The position numbers and the translations under genes are program-made. From NCBI GenBank assembly GCA_013339895.1, contig JABACO010000116.1:1-64000 (forward strand): a stretch of 64,000 nt of DNA, in the 5' to 3' direction. The notes beneath the pieces are model-generated. The model was not told the DNA's origin and searched no databases. It was given only the letters and a program-made list of their open reading frames with translations. The DNA is from Ephydatia muelleri (Eukaryota > Porifera > Demospongiae > Spongillida > Spongillidae). How positions within the stretch are numbered: the first letter of the stretch is position 1; every line of letters starts with the position of its first letter. Shown one piece after another: positions 47,801 through 59,150 of the stretch.

Positions 47801-48154
47801 GTATTATGATTAAGAGTTTTATACTACATGTATATGAAATCCATATCAATAGGGAAATGGTCAATAAATACACACAAAATGATCATATTAATAGTCTATT
47901 GAGTCAATGTCAGCAGTAACTTGCAATGATCTTGCAAGGATAGCCCTGGCATTTGCTTGCACCAGTATGATGCTGATCGAGCCTGCCATAGAGGTCTCCC
48001 AAAACTTGGGATTTACTGCATTTTGTGAGGATGGCTTCTTGCATGGCTATGTAGGAGAAAGTGTACTGCCAACCATGCTCTGAGCACTTTTTGTCATTTT
48101 TTTATATTTATGGGATTCTGCAGCTTTTGCAGCCGCACCTGCTGAAACCCCTAT

Positions 48155-48690
48155 ACTTGAAATAAAACTGCACACAAAATATAACAATAAAGAAATAAAA
48201 CCTTGATTATTTGGTTTTCTATACTACTGCACCTCCAATCAACATGAGGCAACATAAGCAACAAACTGAAAAGCAACTTCATACCATGAAGCAATAGAAG
48301 GGGCAAGCAGAACAACAACTTCATGACATGAGGCAACAGAAGGGTGAGATGAAGGAACAAATAGATGCCTATGAAAAAAGATTGAAAGCAACTGAAAGCA
48401 TGCTTGTCCAAATGCAATTGAAGAATAAGTCGCTGGAGCAGGAAATAGTGCAACAGTCTGACACTAGTCAAATCGCTCAGACAGCAAATTTTATTTACTA
48501 CAGTCTGTTAAACTCTTCTGTACCAAGCAGTGCTGATGAGACTGAACACCCATGATGAAGTAATGATGATGTATTGGTCAAGAATAATGTTCAGCCCTAA
48601 CTTGATGCAGTACTAGACATTGGTTGTGCATATCAATGCTGCTCTATCATTCACATGTGTATTCATTTTTGTGATTTTTGTGATTTGCAG
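48155..48690 (+). pseudogene. Duplicated, broken coiled-coil exon
   Basis: Matches 42,955-43,035 and 43,640-44,090: the same intron tail (ACTGCACACAAAATATAACA), a shortened repeat region with a TAG near 48,296, then a largely conserved C-terminus (EKRLKATESMLVQMQLKNKS) to TGA at 48,553-48,555. The part of the intron and exon between them is deleted. It is a second copy of the ankyrin gene's last exon, not linked to ankyrin exons here. Confidence 0.8.
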
Positions 48691-49082
48691 AAGGAAAGTG
48701 GTGTGGGTATTTGTGTGCGGCTAATTGAATATTTCACCACATTCAGTCATTGTGCATACACCATAATCTGTGTCTGTATATGTCACGGCTGTTTCATTTC
48801 CATTGAACCTGTGACAAAAAGGCTACGCCTCTTGATACGAAATTTTTTCATAGCAACGGACTTAATTACGACCTTAGCAACCAACATGGGCTTAAAGATG
48901 CTCCTTTTTTACCACGAGGACTGTTTTTAACTCTTCTTTACACTTCGGATCCTACTTCTATATTTTCTGGCGCTCTGAATGATGTGAGTTAATGCCGCTT
49001 ATGTTATGTCGACAATATGTTACACGCTCGCCAATTCTGTGTGTGTTGTTTAAGGTCAGGGGATACAGATTGCTCTGGTACT

Positions 49083-49171
49083 TTTTCCGCCCTTATGAAG
49101 TACCCTGAAACTTTTATAATATAACTGAAATAGGTTTGAAACTCGTGGTGCCGCGATTCCTAACTCACGCA
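49083..49171. repeat. Stray end resembling the right terminal repeat of the 12.9-kb element
   Basis: TTTTTCCGCCCTTAT and ACTCGTGGTGCCGCxxTTCCT recur in the same order and direction as at 63,485-63,590, with a diverged middle. It would be the right end of another member of the same element family whose body has been lost. Confidence 0.55.
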
Positions 49172-49429
49172 GTAGGCGTTTGGAATATTGCAATATTTCC
49201 TCGATGTTTGACGCCATTGACCTCACCTACATGTACTGGCTTGCCTGAATCACGATGCCATGCATTTCAACATTTTAGCCCACCATCAAACACTCTTGAA
49301 TCCATTAGGTTGTGCTGTCTAGAGAAGAAACATGAGAATAAATATGGTATTAGTACCTGTTATTGAGCATTGCATCTACGTATTAAGCTTAAGTTTAGGA
49401 GGTGTGGCACTCTGAATTTGAAGAGAGAC

Positions 49430-50320
49430 CTTTAAGTAGTGTTCCTTCATAATGCACTTCAGCCTGTCTATTGGATCAGGGATGGTTTTATACGTAGCTG
49501 CAAGGCTGTTGAACTAGGAGTGGATAGACTCGGCCCCCTTCTCACCTATCAACCCACATCCAGCGAGGTGGGAACGAATGCAATCCAACATCTGGTGTTC
49601 TTGGATGTGCACTTTTATAGTTCTTCTGGTACCTTTGAACTTGGCATCAAAGGTATTAAAAAGTCCTTGATAGCATTGCCTGTTAAATTAAAAATGCAAT
49701 GAAGTTCTGTGTTAGTGTGAGATTTCTGAGCATGTGTGTGTATGTGGTGTGTACACGTGTGTGAAATTGCCTGTAAATTCTGTGTTAGTGTGAGACTGCT
49801 TCTAAGCATGTGCTAGTTTGATACAGAAACTGTGACATTGCATGTATGTACTTGCTGCTCCTCCCGTAGGTGGTTGGATTGTGCTGTTTTGAAGTTCATG
49901 CAGAACTTGTGCTGGCTTTTTGTGCTGACGGCAATGGGGTGTGTTATAAGCTCAAGCCATAACATCTGTCCCACTAGATGTACAATGCACCATTATCTCA
50001 CCAAGCAACCGAATGATAAGCTCTGGAAGCTGTATGAGCTCGGCGGGCTGAAGACTGGTGACTGAATAGTGACACGAATCCACTCCTTAAGACACGAGCT
50101 ACAAACATAGGCATGGCATGGTAGCTCTATATGTTGATGTAGCATGTACAAACAAATTGGACACTTAACTGCATCTACCATTGACAATATCTGTTTTGTT
50201 GACACAGAAAGCACCAGTACTTTGGTGATAATAGCAGGTGGTCTATCACAGCCATGATGCCTGTTGGTGTGTACCATAGCTGCTATACTTGTAAAATGGT
50301 TTACATGCCTACAGCATAAC
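49430..50320 (-). pseudogene. RING-containing transposon protein (RAG1-like RING type), fragment
   Basis: The minus strand encodes a RING-type start KCPICLYMLHQHIELPCHAY then VCSSCLKEW (about 50,195-50,105). Next is a frame-shifted continuation LPELIIRLLGEIMVHC (about 50,045), an IQPPTGGAAST motif (about 49,865), and a C-terminal piece GEKGAESIHS..FNSLAATY then KTIPDPIDRLKCIMKEHYLK (about 49,560-49,430) after a gap. In cnidarian and sponge genomes this RING plus ESIHxxFN..C-MKEH architecture is a transposon-associated protein often auto-named RAG1-like (established only loosely, from memory). The middle of the protein is missing and stops occur, so it is a remnant. Confidence 0.55.
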
Positions 50321-50682
50321 ATGTGAACCTGTACCTTACAAGTGTCAGCAGTGTGTGTGGACCAGTTATATGGCTGCACTTGCATTGGTTCTTACACCTG
50401 CAACCTCAACATTGCCTTATGGCACAAATGTGCAGAACAATTGTGGGTGGATCTCCTTCTGGTCTGTTGAGATACTGAGACTAAAGACTATTAGTGTAGG
50501 TGCTGCACTGGTGTGTAGGCTCTAGCTTTGGTGGTTTGCCCTTGGCTTTGACTCCTCTATGAAGTTAATTTGCACCCACATACCATGCAGAGATCCACCG
50601 ATCGGCATTTGTGGTGGGATTCCATAGCTAATTATGAGGTGGTGCGCATTATTCATGAAGCGGATGGTGTGTTATTATGTAT

Positions 50683-51071
50683 TTCTGTGAGTGGCAGGAA
50701 CTGCGGCACCACGAGTAAAACACATATTCTTACGTGAGGGCTGCGTCTGTTTGTACCACTTATAAGGGCGGAAGAAAAAGATACGAAGGCCAGACTGGAT
50801 GGCATTTTTCGCGCCATTTGGAGAGTACAATATGCGCGTGGCAAAGTGTAGAATCACGCTACGCGTTGGGACATGCGTTTAACTGAAAATAAAAACCAAA
50901 CTAGTTTTACTTGTTAGAAATGGTTTCAAGATGTGCATTACTGCTAAAAGTTTTGCATTTTTGATGGGTGAACTTTTAATGAGATGGCGGCTAGCCATGA
51001 TTGACTTGAACCGTAAATGATGTCAGTGTGTTCTATTTATAAGCCTTTTGTCCACTCGAAACAGCCGTGAT
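50683..51071. repeat. Left long terminal inverted repeat
   Basis: 389 bp, inverted copy of 63,186-63,596. Contains a CCGCCCTTAT-type motif (in reverse) that also occurs in the stray end at 49,083. Confidence 0.8.
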
Positions 51072-52329
51072 GTAAGCCTGCATTATGGCACGAGCCTAAG
51101 CTAATTGAATTGGTATCCAGTATAAGCAGTGAATTAATGTCGTTAGATGGCAAGCGGCAAAAATCTATAAGTTTAAGAAAACTAACAGTTTCTACGCACA
51201 ATTTGCAGATGAATTTAGTTATTTTGCTGATGTGTTAACATGCTAATGTGCTGATGTGCGAGCCGCTACTGTAATGGTCATGATGAATACGAAAACGAAA
51301 AAAAAATGTTTCGGCGGGCGTTACGTAATTTTGCACCTGGCTGCATGCATCGCTGAAAGAGATAACCTCCCACATATTTACAATCAATCTAAATCAATTT
51401 ACGTGCAATTAACACTTATCACTGATAATGTATTTGAAGAGGCGATTCAAAGTCCCCTATGACAGAGATAATATATATTATCTCTGCTTATGATGCAGTG
51501 AAAGTCTACAGATCTCACCAACAAGCAAGGAGTTTTTATCTAGCCACAACTGTAAGGTCTGCACCCGTGGTAAGTTTACACAACGCTACCTGAGCCCATA
51601 TGACAATTCAACCATTCTGTGTAAAAAGTCCAAAAGTCCAAGCTCCTGCCTGTATACGTAACGCAGGATAAAAGTCCAAGCTCCTGCCTGTATACGTAAT
51701 GCAGGATTGCAAACAGTGCTAGTCTCTACCACAGCGAAACCGCTATCCGGAGACGGGTTGCAACGGTGCCCCGTCACTTTCGATCAAGACGGACTTTCCA
51801 CGTAAATTTCACGGAAACGTTTAGTGACGGTATCCGTGTATTTATGAACGGTAATCGACGAACGCTACCGCACGGTACCGTGTCCTCCACTATTATTGAC
51901 GCATGGTCACGTGATACAAGTAACTCCTTCCGAATTCAAAAAATGAGCGGCAAGTGACGTTGCAGTCACCACTGCGGGGAATACGTGTGTAGATCTACAT
52001 TTTTTGAACACCAAATGCTAGTAGAGTCGTCATCCAAAGCTGATAGTTCTCTTCAAGCTAAACAACAGCTTCCTGCGGAAGGTATGTATCGTATATCATA
52101 CACGTGCGCCGATTATGTATGCATATGCGCAGCTGCATATGCGTATACTCGATTCGCGAGATATAGCTAGTGCTGAGCGTAGCTTAGCAGCTAATTGTAT
52201 CCTTTTTTATTATACAGGCGTACCGGGTACCGGTACTATGGCAGACAGGAGAGCATATAGAATAGCTCTCCGGCTCTGAGTCAGATTCAGTCATCAAGTA
52301 AAGAATCTTTACAGCAAGGACTCCATAAC
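51072..52329. other. Inside outer element; no gene supported
   Basis: Contains a 43-bp direct repeat (AAAGTCCAAGCTCCTGCCTG then TATACGTAAxGCAGGAT, at about 51,630 and 51,671). From 51,728 there is a stretch beginning CACAGCGAAACC that is weakly mirrored at 55,340-55,575. Small open frames have no domain. Confidence 0.5.
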
Positions 52330-54215
52330 TATAAATGGCACCAATTGCCTGTGTGTGTATGTGATGTGTGCCTCTGTGTGAGATGTGTGCCACTGTGTAT
52401 GTGTGCCTGTGTGTTGATGTGTGCCTCTGTGTAATATGTAGTCTTAGTGATGAGTGCCTCTGTGTGATATGCGCCTCTGTTTATGATACATGTATCCCTG
52501 TGTGTAATGTGTGCCAATATGTGTAGCCTGTGTGTGATTTACACATGCCTCTGTGTGATGTGTTCCTGTGTGTGATTTTGTGATGTACCTGTGCCTCTGT
52601 GTGATGTGTCCCTCTGTGTTATGTGTGCCTAGGCTCTGTGCGTGATGTATGCCTCTGAGTAATGTGCACTTGCCTCTGTGTGATGTGTTGCTGTGTGTGA
52701 TGAGTGCCTGTGTGTGATGTTTGCCTCTCTGTAATGTGTAGCCTTAGTGATGAGTGCCTGTGTGATGTGTTCCTCTGTTTATGATGTGTCCTTGTGTGTG
52801 ATGTGTGCAATGTGTAACTTGTGTGTGATGTGTGCTTGTGTGTAATGTGTAACCTTAGTGATGGGTGCCTGTGTGTGATGTGTAGCTGTGTGTGATGTGT
52901 GCCTCTGTGTGTGATGTGTGCCTCTGTGTGTGATGTGTGCCTGTGTGTGTGATGTGTGCCTGTGTGTGATGTGTGCCTATGTGATGTGTGCAATGTGCCT
53001 GTGTGAGATGTGTGATGTGTGATGTGTGCCTATGTGTGATGTGTGCCTGTGTGTGATGTGGCTGTGTGTGATGTATGCCTGCGTGTGATGTGTGCCTGTG
53101 TGTGATATACACATGCCTCTGTGTGATGTGTGCCTCTGTGATGTGTGCCTATGTGTGATGTGTGCCTGTCTGTGTGTGCCAATATGTGTAACTTGTGTGT
53201 GCCTGTGTGATGTGTGCATGTGTGCATGTGTGTGATGTGTGCCTCTGTGTGATATGTAGCCTTAGTGATGAGTGTCTAGGTGTGATGTGTGTCTGTGTGA
53301 CATGTGCCTGTGTGATGTGTGCCTGTGTGATGTGTGCCTGTGTGATGTGTGCCTGTGTGATGTGTGCCTGTGTGATGTGTGCCTGTGTGATGTGTGCCTG
53401 TGTGATGTGTGCCTGTGTGATGTGTGCCTGTGTGATGTGTGCCTGTGTGATGTGTGCCTGTGTGATGTGTGCCTGTGTGATGTGTGCCTGTGTGATGTGT
53501 GCCTGTGTGATGTGTGCCTGTGTGTTGTGTGCCTGTGTGATGTGTGCCTCTGTGTGTGCCTGTGTGATGTGTCATTTGTGCTTGTGCATGATGTATGCCT
53601 GTGTGTGATGTGTGCCTGTTTGTGTGATGTGTGCCTGTGTGTGATGTGTGTCTGTGTGATGTGTACCTGTGTGATGGTGCTTCTGTGTTATGTGTGCCTG
53701 TGTGATGTGTGCCTCTGTGTGTGATGTGTGCCTGTGTGATGTGTGCCTATGTGTGATGTGTGCCTCTTTATTATGTGTGCCTTTGTGATTCTGTGTGTCA
53801 TTTGTGCCTATGTGTGATGTATGCCTGTGTGTAATGTGTGCCTGTTTGTGTGATGTGTGCCTGTGTGTGATGTGTGCCTGTGTGTGATGTGTGTCTGTTG
53901 ATGTGTGCCTGCACATGTGATGTGTGCCTGTATGATGTGTGCCTGTGTGATGTGTGCCTGTTGGTGTGATGTGTGTCTGTGTGTGTTTATAGCCTTAGTG
54001 ATGAGTGCCTCTGTGATATGTGCCTCTGTGTGATGTGTACCTGTGTGATGTGTACCTGTGTGATGGTGCCTCTGTGGTATGTATCCTGCGTGATGTGTGC
54101 CTCTGTGTGTGATGTGTGCCTCTGTGTGATGTGTGCCTATGTGTGATGTGTGCCTTGTGTGATGTGTGCCTGTGTGTAATGTGTGCCTGTTTGTGTGACG
54201 TGTGTGTGGCTGTGT
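52330..54215. repeat. 15-bp minisatellite, GATGTGTGCCTGTGT, 1.9 kb
   Basis: Over a hundred copies of GATGTGTGCCTGTGT and length variants. A near-perfect block at 53,300-53,520 is flanked by degenerate copies. Unit length is a multiple of 3, so both strands stay open and give artificial Cys/Val/Met/Ala or Thr/His/Gly repeats. Not a gene. Confidence 0.93.
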
Positions 54216-55616
54216 GCAACATTATAGAAGTACTTCGTTCATTCTTTACATGTGTAGGGATAAAGGATTATGTCTTCCATCCTCACTCAAACTAAAACTG
54301 ATTCCATGTACATGTTGTATGTTCTGCATTCTTGTATTGGACCTTAATGAATCAATTTCAAGGCTGATAAAAGATTTAAATCGCACATACATGTACTGGA
54401 CTGTTACCTCATTGCCATGGCAACACATCGCATACCAATAACAAGCGGTATAAGCTCGCTAATTGCAATTGATTGACAGTTGCTGGTTAATTCAACTATA
54501 ACTGTCCCTTGACCAATCCACGTGACTATTAATAATAGGTTTTTGGCGGGGAAACAGTGGTGTAGCCGATGGATGTTACCTATTTTATCGCAACCTATTT
54601 TGGCGCCAAAGTACAACGTGCATCAGCGCAGCAAAGAGCACAATATGGTAAGCGTTTCGCTATCGGCCTTTGTCCTCCTCTATAGCAACTTTCAGGTTCA
54701 AAGATTGGCGTGGAACTTATGGATCCGAATAAACTTGTTGATTCGCCACATACTGACATGAGTGCTGCGTAAGTGCCATTTTTGGGGTGTCGAAGATATC
54801 ACAACCACTTTTCTTCCATCTACAGGAATAGGTTGTAACGCATATTAGTAGGTGTAACGTATTATTGGTACGTTATTTAATTGGTTTTTCCTCTACCCAG
54901 CCACCTTTATTTATTTTGGCTTTGGAACGCAATGAGGTATGTACAAGGGTCACTTTTTTTCTCATCTGTGACTTTTTACACAAGATGAACGTTTGATGAC
55001 GTGGTGGCTCCACGTTTGTGCCAGTGTCATCGCGCGCAGATTGTCAATACCGGCGCAAATGTGTAAGCAAGTACTTCTGTGGTTCATGCATTCATGATTG
55101 ATGCTATACATAATTATCTTTCAACAGAACGGAATCCGGCTTTTTGCCTAATGTGGAGACCAAGCAAAACTGACACTTGCTCTTCCTTTTTATATGCATT
55201 TGTATTTGTATATGGTTTTTTGATAGACTAACCCTGAGAAAAGTGAATGGGATGGTGCACGTATACGATAAAGCTGCATAGATAGAAAGTAGAAGCGGTA
55301 CCGCTGTAGTACCGGTAGCCAGAAATCCAACCTTACGTACTGATGGTACGATGCGGTAAAAAGCGAACCGCCTTTAACCGTGGATTTCCCGGACTGACGG
55401 ATTATAACGTTTAAAGACGTGACAGAGCGACGGAGGGGAAGGACGTTGCCGTCCACTCTCCGTCCACAGACGGACCGTTGGTATTGATATCAACGGTATC
55501 CGCCTACATCTGAGTGACGGGTAAGGTCACGTGATGAGACGTTACCGTCTCAATGTAATGGTTTCGCTGTGTACTTATATGTACGAAGTAGACCTATAGT
55601 ACATGTAGTCTCGTAC
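54216..55616. other. Between minisatellite and inner element; no gene supported
   Basis: AT-rich then GC-richer sequence with short open frames. At 55,340-55,575 there are many short internal inverted matches (GACGG/CCGTC) and GGTTTCGCTGTG, the partner of 51,728. No splice-supported exon found. Confidence 0.45.
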
Positions 55617-55706
55617 CCAGACCCAGATTCCCAACAGCTGCGGATGGATTACATCACCGCTACGTGGAAAGTGGGTCTGGTTCATAGGTCGAACTTTAGA
55701 TTTTGG
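55617..55706. repeat. Inner left inverted repeat
   Basis: Pairs with 62,657-62,741, with very few mismatches over about 80 positions. Confidence 0.8.
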
Positions 55707-56074
55707 AGAACCAATGAAATTGCAGCTCGTTGTGACGTCGCAGTCGTTTAGTGTAATTGTGCGTAATAGAGTGTAATTGAGCGTAATTGAGTCAGCAACA
55801 GCTGCCACAAGAAGAAGGATTAGTTTGATTAATGGAATGAGAGAGCCCTCGGTTATTTCAGCATCTCCAGTTAAAGCAAATGTGTGTTATTGGGTGAAAG
55901 AAAGAGTAAGTGTACATGACTTTGTAACGCCTTTAGTCACTAAAATGAAGGTACAGAATCAAAGCTTCCTGGAGTTATGATTTTCTGTAGGCATATTGAA
56001 GATTGCTTAATCCTATACCAACTTTTTCTAAATCAGCTAAAGAATGAAAGACTGAACCTATTGGGGCACCTAAT

Positions 56075-56213
56075 TGTAGTGTCTGAGCCACTCGTTCAAG
56101 CCGCTACAAGAGAGGTGAACATCTCGCTGCGTGACGGACTCAAAAAGTGATCATTGTTTTTCCCGCGCATGCGCTAACATATTACAATTGACCCACACAC
56201 ACAATATATTACA
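56075..56213 (-). repeat. 3' LTR
   Basis: 139 bp, one mismatch with the partner LTR at 60,284-60,422. Confidence 0.95.
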
Positions 56214-56289
56214 TTTCCCCCTCCCTAAAGTTCAACCCCTTCTAATGTCCTAACTTATTACATATACTACAGCATGAGTTTAATGGTGA

Positions 56290-57539
56290 TTAATGACCAT
56301 AATAGTCTGGAGGCTTCCTCACTCTTGTTGACCGACGCACTGGTGCTGAAATAGGCACTGGTGGCTGTGGTACACCATTGTCCTCTGCACTCGCTACAGG
56401 AATACCAACAGTAGATGGAATAGAGGGAGGTACTTCAGGGGGAGCTTGAACACAAGGCTCAGATGGAGATGAATCAGCAGTAGGAACAGCTCTTTCGTCC
56501 AAAGAACTTGGTGAAACCACAGGGGCACTTGACGGACCTGATGTAATGTCATTAGGGTTGTCCACATAGACATCATCACTAGCGTCTACTTGAGAGTTGT
56601 GGCGGGCCCTCAGATGGTCTATATGTCTGCGGACTACTCCACTTCCAATCTTAACAGTATAAGAGAGAGGCCCGGTAACAGTGACAATGACTCCTTCTTG
56701 GGAACACGAAAATCCCGAACGTATACTAGGTCACCTTCAACAAACTTACGCTCACTGTTACCCCGAGTATCATGATCCTGCTTCTGCGCGGCTTGGCGAG
56801 ACTCCACTCGAACAGCAAGGTCAGGATGCAAAATGTCAAGTCGGGAACGAGGGCGACGACCCAGCAAAAGTTCAGCCGGTGACGAACCTGTGGTACTGTG
56901 AGGAGTCAACCGGTACTTAAACAAAAAACAAGATAGTTTTGTTTCAATAGATCCTAGCTTTTGGTGTAGAAGACCCTGTTTGAAAGTCTGAACGGCTCTT
57001 TCGGCTAAACCGTTTGTCGAGGGATGATAGGGGGCAGACTTGACATGGATGATACCATTCTGACTCATAAACAATCTGAACTCTTCACTCACGAAAGCCG
57101 GCCCATTGTCTGTTACTATCTTCCGTGGTACCCCATGAATTGAAAATATGCTCTTCAAACGCTCAATAGTAGGTACCGCTGATATCGACTTCATAAGGTG
57201 AACCTCGAGCCACTTTGAGTGGGCATCAATCAACACCAAAAACATATGTCCCATGAATGGCCCTGCAAAATCAATATGCACCCGAGACCAGGGTTCTTGG
57301 GGCCATTCCCATGGATGGAGAGGAGCCACTGGTGGCAGGAATCGAGATGACTGACAAGTGTCGCATTGCTTGACTACGTCCTCTATTTCTTTATCCATAC
57401 TGGGCCACCACACATATCCTCGAGCTAAACCTTTCATCTTATTAATCCCTGGGTGCGATTCATGCAATTCTGCCAAGACTTGTTGCCTGCCCTGTGGTGG
57501 AATGATAACTCTAGCTCCCCACAACAAACAACCATCCAA
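56290..57539 (-). pseudogene. Gypsy integrase and C-terminal tail
   Basis: HHCC zinc domain (HESHPGINKMKGLARG... CDTCQSS), then a catalytic core with D in HIDFAGPFMGH, D in KIVTDNGPAFVSEEF and E in HPSTNGLAERAVQTF. The GDLVYVRDFRVPKKE DNA-binding end follows. A one-base shift near 56,695 moves the tail (VTGPLSYTVKIGSGVVRRHI, then a Ser/Pro-rich stretch and RRSTRVRKPPDYYGH) into another frame, ending at 56,290. Confidence 0.85.
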
Positions 57540-58937
57540 AACACACTCAACTCATTCTTTCTCTGCTGATAGGAGCTCAAATCATCACCTAGATTTCCGC
57601 CAGGCCACCCACTCTTAACAAATCCTCGAACTCTCGACAGAACTGGGTCTCGGTCCGTCCAACCCCTAATTTGGCTAACCGTAATAGGAATAGTTGAGAG
57701 TAAGTCAAGCAAGGTAAGAACATCCCCAGGAGTGGATACGCAACTAATGGATTGTGGGCTGGGCAGACGGCTGAAGGCATCAGCATTGGCATGTTGAGCT
57801 CCAGACTTGTATCTGATTGAGTATTGGTACGTGCTAAGTGCTAAAGCCCACCTCTGTATTCTAGATGAGGCCATAGGTGGTATACCCCTATGTTCTCCAA
57901 ATAAATAGATAAGTGGTTTATGGTCAGAAAAGATTGTAAAAGGACGACCATACAAGTACTGATGAAATTTGGAAACACCAAAGTATATAGCCAAAGCTTC
58001 CTTATCCAATTGGGAATAACCCTTTCCAGCAGGTGACAAGGTACGTGAAACAAATCCTATAGGTCTCTCCGATCCATCCTCCATTTCGTGGGACAGTACT
58101 GCCCCTATCCCGTAGGGTGAAGCATCACACGCCAGAAGGATTGGCTTGTGGCTATCATAATGCACCAAAAGAGCTGACGTCTTCAACATGTTTTTCGCAG
58201 CAGCAAACGCCTGCTCCTGTTCAGATGTCCAACTCCATTTCTGCTGTTTTCTCAACAATTGGTACAAAGAGGACAGCTTGGAGGCAAGGTTTGGCAAAAA
58301 CTTGGAATAATAATTAAGCAGTCCCAAGAAAGATTTTAATTCTGTGATATTCTTGGGTGATTGTGCTTCGTTTATTGCCTGAACCTTGGCATCGGTAGGG
58401 TGCAACCCTTCTCTATCAATACGATGACCCAAATATTCTACAGACGAAGCCATGAATATACATTTGGCCTTTTTAAGCCGCAACCCACTTTCAGCAAGTT
58501 TACTTAGAACCTTGTCTAAAGTATGTAAGTGTTCCTCTATCGATGCACCCGTTACCAGAATGTCATCAACGTACACCACTGTGTGATCTATACCCTGTAG
58601 CACACATTCCATAGCCCTCTGAAACATGGCTGGGGCCGATGCCACCCCAAAAGGTAATCGGTTGTACTCAAACAGACCTTTATGCGTGTTAATAGTAGTA
58701 TATGCTTTGGAGGCATCATCTAATCTCATCTGTTGATAAGCATTAGTCAAGTCAAATTTAGAGAATAAGCGGCCCCCTGACAAAGAAGCAAATAAGTCCT
58801 CTACTCGAGGAACAGGGTACGATTCCAATTTGGATGCCTGATTCACCGTTAGCTTATAGTCTCCACATATTCTAACTGTCCCATCCTCTTTCACTATTGG
58901 CACTATTGGTGCTGCCCAATCCGCAAAAGGCACAGGT
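57434..58937 (-). pseudogene. Gypsy reverse transcriptase / RNase H
   Basis: About 500 open codons. RT motifs: FADWAAPIVPIVKEDGTVRI, FSKFDLTNAYQQMRLD, LPFGVASAPAMFQ, catalytic YVDDIL (near 58,570) and FLGLLNYYSKFLPNL. RNase H: LACDASPYGIGAVLSH, SQLDKEALAIYFGV, SDHKPLIYLF, HANADAFSRLP. The frame runs off near 57,560 (after YQQRKNELS), where integrase continues in another frame. The start is lost to the inversion. Confidence 0.88.
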
Positions 58938-59150
58938 CGAACGGGTGAATAAGAACCTGGAAGAGCTGTTGGAGAAGCATAGAGTGTTGTTCCAGGATGA
59001 ATTGGGAACCTTGAAGGGAGTTTTTGCTAAATTCTCAGTTGATCCATTGGTTAGTCCAAGGTTTTATAAAGCCCGTTCCGTGCCTTATGTCCTAAAGGAT
59101 AAGATTGAGGTGGAGTTGAGACGTCTAGAGACGTCGGGGGTGATACATTG
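58938..59150 (+). other. Inverted pol segment inside the Gypsy element
   Basis: On the plus strand, opposite to the rest of the element, this piece reads QVERVNKNLEELLEKH, LFQDELGTLKGVFAKF, FYKARSVPYVLKDKIEVEL and RRLETSGVI: exactly the protease-to-RT linker missing from the minus strand between KIDWGEI (about 59,155) and PFADWAAPIVPIVKEDG (58,933). About 210 bp have flipped in place. Confidence 0.85.

Noticed and set aside
52330..54215. CRISPR array
   Set aside because: Units are contiguous with no unique spacers, in a eukaryotic context.
52616..54222. Long Cys/Met/Val/Ala and Thr/His repeat proteins on both strands
   Set aside because: Artefacts of a 15-bp minisatellite whose unit length keeps frames open.
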